This document shows, one piece after another, positions 21,555 to 28,255 of a DNA stretch of 28,255 bases. Made by a program: the position numbers and the translations under genes. Within the stretch, counting starts at the first letter, position 1; the number at the start of each line of letters is the position of its first letter. The stretch spans positions 1 through 28,255 of the forward strand of contig JAMYWO010000092.1 of NCBI GenBank assembly GCA_024220525.1, given 5' to 3'. The stretch comes from Cochliopodium minus. Lineage: Eukaryota; Discosea; Himatismenida; Cochliopodiidae. The notes under the pieces are model-generated. The model had not been told where the DNA came from and searched no databases. It saw nothing but the letters and a program-made list of their open reading frames with translations.

Positions 21555-21622
21555 AAAATTTGTTTAAAAATTTATCATTTTATTAATTTTCTTTTTAAAA
21601 ATCTAATTTACAAATAATTTAT

Positions 21623-24138
21623 TTATTTATTATTTGACATTCTTCTCATTTCATATTGAGATTGATTAAATGTTTGAACTTGTTCTTTTGCTTTGTGCGA
21701 GGCATTTTTTTGATAGAGAATAACAGAAACAAGAACAAGAAAAAAGACAAAGATAGGCAAAGAAATAGACAACCCAACAATTATCTTTGTATTTCTTTTG
21801 TTATTACATTTTCCTAATTTGGAGTTCAAAGAGACAACCAAAGAATTTTGAATGCTATCATCCAATTTGTATCTTACTTCGTCACATTCAGAGTTTTTGT
21901 AAGTTATATTTAAAGATACTTTAGAAGAAGAAAGATCCAATTTTTGTGAGCAATTATAGTTAATTAGATCGAAATTTGTATTTCCTTCTTTTGGTTGATC
22001 TTCCAATAAAAGAGCAATACTCCCATTTATAATAATACATCCTGTAATGTTGAACAAAGAGGTTTCTTTTTGTAAAACAAAAACAATCGTAGCATTTGAG
22101 GTTACAGTAAAATTTCCTTGAATGTTGATATTTGTTTTGTTAATCTTCAAAACTTCCTTGAGAAAAATAGTTTCATTATTTGACTTGAAGACCCAAGTCC
22201 AAATTCCTTCAATATTTAAACAATCAGCATCATCAATATTAGTGATAGAAGAATCATCAGCCAATAAAGTTTGAGGACATTTTTCGCAGTTAGCTGTATT
22301 TTTAAAAATAAGGCAATTGGTTGGAAAATTTGTTGTTGGAAAATTTGTGGAAGGATAATTTGTCGAAGTTGATGTTGTTGAAGGAAAATTTGTTACAGGA
22401 GGTGTTGTTGGGCATCCAGTTGTACACTTACAAAAACCATAATTAGAATAAATCACATTTTTTAAATTATCACCAAACCAAACATTTTGATCAAAATTGT
22501 TGAAAATATTTTGAAACAAAGTCCCACAAGAAAATCCAATAATTCTGGAACCATCACTGGTAATATTTGGATTATTACTTCCTTTATTAAGAAATAATTA
22601 ATTAAAAAAAGATATTTTAATTATTATTTTTTACCTCCAAATGGTGGCAATGCGGGATTCGTTTGATTATTAAAATAAAATTGGAAGAAAGTAAGGTTAA
22701 AATTAGAGGAAGTGTTTTTATAATTGCCAATTGAGTTAGAAGTTCCATTGACAATATTGGAACTATAAATGTTTTCGAATCTGATAGTTGCATCGCCATA
22801 AATTTCTAAGTCCCCTATATTTTTATAAAAAAATAAATGAAATTAAAAATACTTATTTTTTATTGTTAGTTTACCAACAATACCACTCCCATTGTTAGGT
22901 GAAATTACAGTTGATCTTGAATAACTGTTTTTGTAAAAGAAAGAACCAGAGGTAAACATATATATAACCCCAACCAGTCCACCAGCTGCATTTGAAGAAC
23001 AATTGTAAGTAACATTTTCTTCGGAGAAAATTTCCGAAAAATTTCCGTTAGTCATCAAACCTATCAATCCAACACATTCTGATCCAATTACTGTTCCTTG
23101 AAAAGCTCCACTTTGAGAAATGGAACTGGTATTTAACTTTAATAAAAATAAAATTTAATTAAAAATAATTTTTTTTTTAATTTTTTTTATTTTAAAAAAA
23201 CAATTCTTGTTTACAACTCCTGCAATCATTCCTACTTGGCTTGTTCCTAACACTACTGGTTCATTAGTGATTGATGAACCCAAATTGTAACATCCTGTTA
23301 ATGTACAGTATTCTGCCCATCCAACAATTCCTCCCACATCTGTTTTTTAAAGAGAAAGAAAATTTCTAATAAAAAAAAAAAATAATTTTTCATATTCTAC
23401 CAATGAATGTTTTTGCATTCACTATAGTATTGAATGAAGTACAATTTATAAATCTCGATTGATAAGCTAATCCCATTAATCCACCTTTATTCAAATTTTG
23501 ATTTTTAAGTGAAAATAATTAAGAAGAAATTTTAATTATATTTTACCAATATAATAGTTGTTCGGAGATAAAGCATTAATATAACTTCTTTTGGTTGGTG
23601 ATGAGCTTGTAAGTTTAACATTAATCAAAGAACAATTGTTCCCTCTCCCAATCAATCCCATCTCTAATCCATTTGATCCTATATTTAAAAAGGATAATAT
23701 AAAGCAAAAAAGAAAATTGTTGGCATTTGAAAAGAAATTGAAGATTGGAAAAATAAATAAAATTTCTTCGTGTAAATTATTTTTTTATCTTTGATTTTTA
23801 CCTGTTATATTGAAATCCACAAAATTGATGTTTTGAATGGTTCCACTGAAGCACCAATCCATCATCCTCGAGGAACTGTTTTGATTATATATGTTTATAT
23901 CTGTGACATTGAAGCCATCTCCATCCAATATTCCTTCAAATGTTTGTGAACCAGATCCAATCGAAATAAAATTAGTATTCGAACAGTTTATATTGTTGGA
24001 TAGTTTATAAATTACTGTTTCATTTCCAACTTCAATATTCATAAATTGGGTGCAGTTTCCAATTAAAATTAATTGAGAGTTGTAATTTCCAATAAAAGAA
24101 ATTAGAAAGATCAAGAAAATTTGAGATGAAAACCTCAT
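21623..24138 (-). CDS. GLUG-motif type I membrane surface protein
   Basis: Seven exons give 692 residues: 24138-23802, 23678-23547, 23484-23401, 23339-23215, 23136-22875, 22814-22635 and 22581-21623 (TAA). A signal peptide opens the protein (MRFSSQIFLIFLISFIGNYNS). A series of GLUG-like beta repeats follows (NGLEMGLIGRGNNC, GGLMGLAYQSRFINC, VGGIVGWAEYCTLTGC, CVGLIGLMTNG, AGGLVGVIY), as in adhesins that form a right-handed beta solenoid. Next comes a Thr/Ser/Pro stalk of TNFPSTTST type, a Cys-containing domain with many N-glycosylation sites, one transmembrane helix (IIVGLSISLPIFVFFLVLVS) and a short basic tail. It is probably a cell-surface adhesion or recognition protein; the ligand is unknown. 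Five of the six internal introns are in phase 1, so repeat exons could be shuffled without changing frame. Confidence 0.85.
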
Positions 24139-24387
24139 TCTTAAGGAGATGGAAGAAATTTTTTTAAATTTTATTTTATTTTTTTCTTGAATTTTCTTAT
24201 ATTCTTATTTTCAATTAAAGATTCATTCAGTTAAAAATATAAACTCAAATATAATAATTGACTTTAAGAAAAATTAAGAAATCATCAAATTGTTGAAGGC
24301 AATAATAATATTTGGTTGTTTTTTCAATATATTTTCATTTTTTTATTTTTTTTTTTTGGAAATTTCATTTTTAATTTATCTTTATGA

Positions 24388-27174
24388 TCAAATGGTTAGT
24401 CTTTCGTCAATATCTTCTAAAGTTTCTTTCAATATATCGTATTTGAGCTTAAAAACAAAAGGGCAGTTCATTTCGTGATTGACAAGATGTTTACCTTTCA
24501 ACTCACCAGATTGGCAACCAAGATGAGAAGCACAACACATTGTAATATGGTTTTCCCATTTGAAGGAATGTTGGTTTTTGTCTTTAAATAAAAGAGTTAA
24601 GTGACAAACGTTACACTCTATTTCTAATTGTCCTATCTCAGAATCCAAATTTGGAGCTGAAGACAATTTACCTAAAAAAAATATAAAAAAAAATATTAAA
24701 GAAATAAAATAAATTTGATAAATAAAAATTTATAAATAAAATAAATTTTATAAAATAATAAATTAAAATAGAAAAATTAATTACCCTTTGAGCAAAAAGC
24801 ACAATCTTGATCAATTTTTGCACATTTGCTGCAGAAACACTTGAAACATACAAAACAGAAAAGAGTTTCTTTGCAGAGTTTGGAGCATTTGTTGCAAAAC
24901 CAGTTGTTATTTACGTTAACAGGATTCCTAACGGTGTATCCATCTTTTGGGGAATCTCTCGACAAATTTTCTATCTTATTTTTAACTTCTTCTATTTTGA
25001 TTTTGGTTTCTTAAAAAAAAAAAAAATAATTTTTTTTTTGAATTTAAAATAATTTTAAAAAATAAAATTAAAAATAATTATAAAACCTTTAATGATGTCC
25101 ATGTGCAGAGTTTTTTCTGGAACGTCCACCAAAAATTCAAATTTCAGTTCACTTTCTGTGACCATAAAATTAAACTCTTTTATTGTTTTGTGGAAATCCT
25201 TTTTTTCAATATCCTATTTAAAAACGAAAATAAAATTAAAATTAAAACAAATGTTAAAAAATTAAAAAAAATAAAAAATAAAAAATAGTATTTAAATAAA
25301 TAAAAAAAAATAATAATATAAAATAAAAAAGATATAAAAAACAAAAAAATATAAAAAAAACAAAAATGGATACCTTATTATTGATTTTGAGACCCTTTAT
25401 CTTCAAGAACTCAAGCTGTACTTTGTCTATGTTAGAATAGATACTGACTAAACCCATTCTACACAGCTTGCATAATTTTACTCCAAAATGAGAAGGAACT
25501 TCCACATCATGTGTCTCTCTTTTTTCTCCTTCGGTAATCTTTAAAAAAAATGTTAATAAAATAATTCAAAAAAAATTTATTTATAAAAAAATTTAAAAAA
25601 ATAAGAATTAAAATCCAAAAAAAAAAATTAATTAATAAAAAAAAATTTATCAAAAAAAATATTTTTAAAAAATTATTCTAATAATAAATTTTTTCAAATA
25701 AAATTTTACAGTAATCGAGAGATTGAGTTTTGTTTCTTTCTGTTTTTTGAAAAAAATTTATTTTATTATTAAAATATTTCTACATCATCATTAATTTCTT
25801 CGTTTACAATTCTCTCTTGTGCATGTTGAGGATCGTTCTTGTTCTCAGTAGCATAAAACTCAATTTTAGAAATGAGATCTTGGCTGATGTTGTTTCCCTT
25901 TGAAAGAAAAATGACCCACAAGTCAGAGTTGTAGTATCTTAGATAATTGAGAAGGATTTTGACATCATCATCCATCAAACCTATTGATTTCAAGTCAACC
26001 CATCTTATCTTTATGTTTGCTTCTGTCTGCTTTTTGTCTATGAACTTTGTAAGTTGTTCGAAAACGTGAATGTAATTTTCTTCGGACAGTTTGTTCTCTA
26101 GATCTATTCCCCATTCCTTTATTGTCAAAACAAAAAAAATAATAATTTGTTAAAATAAATTATAAATGATAAAAGTAAATATCTTACATACTAAACCAAC
26201 GAAAATTTGTGAAATTGTTTGTTAAAAAAATAATGTTTAATTGTTTTTTTTACCCCCTTTTTTATTAAAAAAAAATTAACATCGGAATTAAATCAATAAA
26301 TTGTTGATAAAATACTTACATACTTCAATGAATTAAAATTTTTAAAAAAATTTGTTTAATTTTCAAATGTTTCTTACCAACTTAAAAGAGATTTAAGATT
26401 AAAAATTTTAAAAAAGAAAAAAAATTCTTACCGTCTATTCAATCCAAAGTTAAAAATTGATTTAAAAATTTTCAAAAAAAAAAAATTCTTACATTCTACA
26501 AACCACCAAAATTAGCAAAAAAAAAAAACTGATTTATTTAAATATTACCTTCTACAATTTTCGAAAATGAATTAATTTAAAAATTATTGAAACGGAAAGA
26601 CTTACAACCTATAATAAAGTTTTTGAAAATGATGAAAGAAAAAAAAATTTTATTAAAGTTACATGCTGCGGTTAAATTGTTTTTGTTAGTTTTACAAATG
26701 GAAATTTTATTTGTTTTTGTTTACAATCTTTTGAAATTAAAAATTAAATAAAAAAAAATAGATCAACACAAAAAAATATCTTACAGTCTATTTGGGACAA
26801 TATTAGTTTAATTTTGAATTGAACAAATCAAAAATACTCACAGACTAAAAATAAACAAATTTGAAGGTAAAAAAATAAATAAAAAAATTTATAAAAGGCT
26901 TACTTGCTATATTTGGTGAAATAAAATTAAATATCAGAATTAGAGGATCTTGCGATTCTTTATTTCCAAAAATACTACCACCTATAAAACAAAATATTTT
27001 CAACATTTGCCTAAAACAAAAATAAACGATTTTTATTTTTCATTTTTACCAACTAAAAAAAAAGCATAATCATTAGTTATTATCAAAAATATATGTTTAA
27101 TGTCTAACATTTTGATCGAATATATTGAATAATCTCTCGTCGAATGTATTATTATTGGTTGTATTATTTGTCAT
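24388..27174 (-). CDS. LRR-like / RING-TRAF zinc protein with a one-codon exon array
   Basis: Exon 1 is 27174-27109 (22 codons). Fifteen 3-nt exons follow between 27052 and 26188 (see separate entry), then 26116-25784, 25739-25710, 25538-25374, 25213-25087, 25009-24785 and 24671-24388 (TAA). The total is 424 residues in one frame. Residues 38-148 include a leucine-rich-repeat-like stretch (IRWVDLKSIGLMDDDVKILL, then VIFLSKGNNIS). Residues 294-318 hold cysteines at C294, C297, C307, C310, C315 and C318, spaced exactly as in the gene at 800-2242. A further CNVC pair and a TRAF-like H-C-C-H-C run (HITMCCASHLGC, then NHEMNC) follow. It is likely a ubiquitin-ligase-like or signalling adaptor. A 30-nt exon (25739-25710) follows an intron of only 44 nt. 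The exons from 26116 on are well supported; exon 1 and the array rest on splice signals and phase. Confidence 0.78.
26117..27108 (-). other. Array of fifteen consecutive 3-nt (one-codon) microexons
   Basis: In transcription order the units are TTG 27052-27050, GTG 26981-26979, CAA 26906-26904, TCT 26844-26842, ACT 26787-26785, ATT 26727-26725, CAT 26665-26663, GTT 26608-26606, AAG 26551-26549, AAT 26495-26493, ACG 26434-26432, TTG 26380-26378, TAT 26322-26320, GGG 26256-26254 and TAT 26190-26188. Each is preceded by AG and followed by a donor (mostly gtaag or gtaaa; one gtgag, one gtagt, one gtaat). The sixteen introns measure 51-72 nt. Exon 1 ends and the exon at 26116 begins in phase 0, so the array adds LVQSTIHVKNTLYGY between them. 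The intron bodies do not look like copies of one another. The pattern is seen directly; use as exons is inferred. Confidence 0.8.
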
Positions 27175-27376
27175 GTTTAATTTTGTTTGTAATTTTTTTT
27201 TATTTTTTAAATTTGTTATTTTGATTATTAATTTTTGCTTTGTGAAAACAAAATTTAGGTTATATTCAAAATGGTTATCCTCAGATTTTCAAAAATAAAT
27301 TATTTAGATTCGCCAATTAATAAAAATATTCAATGAATATAAATTTTAAATCACATTTAATTAAACCAGTTTTTTT

Positions 27377-28000
27377 CTAATTCAATTTTTGAAAGTTTTT
27401 TTTGAGTTTTTCAACATATCCACCTTTCAAAGTTTTTCTCACAAGATCCCCAAATTCCTCCTTGTTTCTCAACATAACAGTTGCAGCCTCATATTCATTA
27501 TCTAAATCTCCTCTGTTAGGCAAAGGATCAAAAGGGTTTGGAGAATGAAACAAGTGGCAAATTCCAATAAAAATAGTACCAAGTCCAAAAGTAGGGTTCC
27601 ATCCTTCTTTCAACAAACTTAAACATACAGCACCATCAAATGTAATATTAGTGTGATAAATGGGAGTAGTTAAACAATATATTTTAGGTCCTAAAAAAGA
27701 AATTCAAAATAAAGAGATTTAAACAAAAAAAAATTTTGTATTACCATCTATTGGGTAAGTATCAGGGATTGCAACTTTAAATTTGTATTTTGCATTTGCC
27801 CAATATCCATCTTTAGTGCAGATGGTAACTATGAATTTTCCCAAATCATTTTTGTTTTCAAACTCAACTTCAATTTCAGGGTAATCTATCATCTCAAATT
27901 CACTCCATTCTTTTTGTAAAATTAAATTTCTTTCCTTGTTGTTTGTTGATTTTTTTTCAATAAATTTTCTTTCTTTTTTAATATTTCTCAGATTAATCAT
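27377..28000 (-). CDS. Ubiquitin-like-conjugating E2 enzyme, UBC12/UBE2F-like
   Basis: Two exons, 28000-27745 and 27690-27377 (TAG), join in phase 1 to give 189 residues. An N-terminal Lys/Arg-rich tail precedes the fold, as in UBC12 (NEDD8 E2). Core landmarks are IPDTYPIDGPKIYC, PIYHTN in place of the usual HPN, and the active-site cysteine in GAVCLSLLKEGWNPT. The C-terminus has NPFDPL, then roughly ten extra residues (PNRGDLDNEY), then EAATVMLRNKEEF, and ends GGYVEKLKKN. CLSLL is as in UBE2F and the GGY tail as in UBC12, so it probably loads NEDD8 onto cullins, though a ubiquitin E2 role is possible. It is divergent from tRNA-Asn, about 170 bp away, and its first third is duplicated at 2759. 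Confidence 0.88.
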
Positions 28001-28171
28001 TTTTTTTTTTTATATTTTAAATTTGTAATTTTCAATATGATTTTAATTATCTTACAAATTGATTGTATTTTTGAATTCAAATTTGAAGTATATACAAAAA
28101 GTTGGTTTTTAAAGAAATTATAGGTATAAAATAATATTCCAATAATATATAAATAAATATAAGAAATTATA

Positions 28172-28243
28172 TCTCCGTTGGCTTAGTTGGTAGAGCGTCC
28201 GACTGTTAATCGGGAGGTCGGTGGTTCGATCCCACCACGGAGA
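28172..28243 (+). tRNA. tRNA-Asn (anticodon GUU)
   Basis: Identical over 72 nt to the tRNA at 2517-2588, on the opposite strand. Acceptor, D, anticodon (loop CTGTTAA) and T arms all pair. At least twelve T residues follow (28244 to the window end), serving as Pol III terminator. Confidence 0.96.
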
Positions 28244-28255
28244 TTTTTTTTTTTT
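28244..28255 (+). terminator. Pol III T-run terminator of right tRNA-Asn
   Basis: An uninterrupted T-run follows the tRNA acceptor stem and reaches the window edge. Confidence 0.75.

Larger units (their letters stand above)
27893..28255. repeat. Right arm of the inverted duplication (E2 5' end plus tRNA-Asn)
   Basis: This is the partner of 2508-2863 in opposite orientation. It contains the first part of the intact E2 gene, the divergent spacer and tRNA-Asn. As it holds the complete E2 gene, it is probably the parental copy. The outer limit cannot be seen because the window ends in the T-run. Confidence 0.9.

Noticed and set aside
26904-26981. A possible single 78-nt coding exon reading GSIFGNKESQDPL between 26981 and 26904.
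   Set aside because: That frame needs a phase-1 entry that no upstream exon supplies. The same interval has a donor right after GTG and an acceptor right before CAA, fitting the 3-nt pattern.
27001-27016. An extra exon GCAAAT after the acceptor-like TTTTAG near 27013.
   Set aside because: It would leave a following intron of only about 23 nt and breaks the otherwise regular 3-nt pattern; treated as a decoy acceptor.
26188-27052. The regular 54-75 nt spacing suggested a CRISPR-like or tandem-repeat array.
   Set aside because: The spaced units share only AG-NNN-GTA splice signals; neither the units nor the intervals repeat as sequence, and the setting is a eukaryotic gene.
1-28255. A reassigned genetic code, considered because of the extreme AT content and many short frames.
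   Set aside because: TAA, TAG and TGA each end a phase-consistent gene model, and no conserved motif requires reading through a stop.

Overview
This is nuclear DNA from a very AT-rich, intron-dense microbial eukaryote. Almost every gene is cut by short GT-AG introns made of T- or A-rich heptamers, and the exons are visibly richer in G+C. TAA, TAG and TGA all end genes, so the standard code is used. The gene set (Rab GTPase, BEACH/WD40, PH and calponin-homology coiled-coil proteins, RING/TRAF-type zinc proteins, purple acid phosphatase, serine carboxypeptidase, a GLUG-type surface protein) fits an amoeboid or amoeboflagellate protist such as an archamoeba, Anaeramoeba or a heterolobosean. I cannot place it more closely from sequence alone.

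Layout from left to right: an orphan 3' end of a BEACH-WD40 gene (-, runs off the edge); a RING-coiled-coil gene (-, 800-2242); tRNA-Asn (-) with a truncated 5' copy of an E2 gene (+); a nine-exon calponin-homology protein (-, 2883-6517); a 14-exon double-PH coiled-coil protein (+, 6878-13481); a proline-rich gene lacking its 5' end (-); a single N at 15091; a serine carboxypeptidase lacking its 3' half (-); a Rab (-); a 16-exon purple acid phosphatase (+); a GLYAT/FR47-like acetyltransferase (+); a GLUG surface protein (-); a second RING/TRAF-like gene (-, 24388-27174); a UBC12/UBE2F-like E2 (-); and tRNA-Asn (+). All multi-exon models below were checked by hand for splice phase and give one continuous reading frame.

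The most striking structure is in the second RING/TRAF-like gene. Between its first exon and its first long coding exon lie fifteen evenly spaced units that each read as a 3' splice site, exactly three bases, and a 5' splice site. The model is fifteen consecutive one-codon exons separated by sixteen introns of 51-72 nt. Every unit keeps phase 0, so any subset can be included or skipped without changing the frame. The purple acid phosphatase in the same window needs 7-, 15- and 27-nt exons to rebuild its conserved motifs, which suggests that this organism splices tiny exons.

The window is also bracketed by a diverged inverted duplication of about 360 bp carrying tRNA-Asn and the start of the E2 gene. 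Two places (683-806, and around the N at 15091) join the front of one gene to the back of another in incompatible phase across low-complexity DNA. Both look like collapsed assembly or rearrangement.
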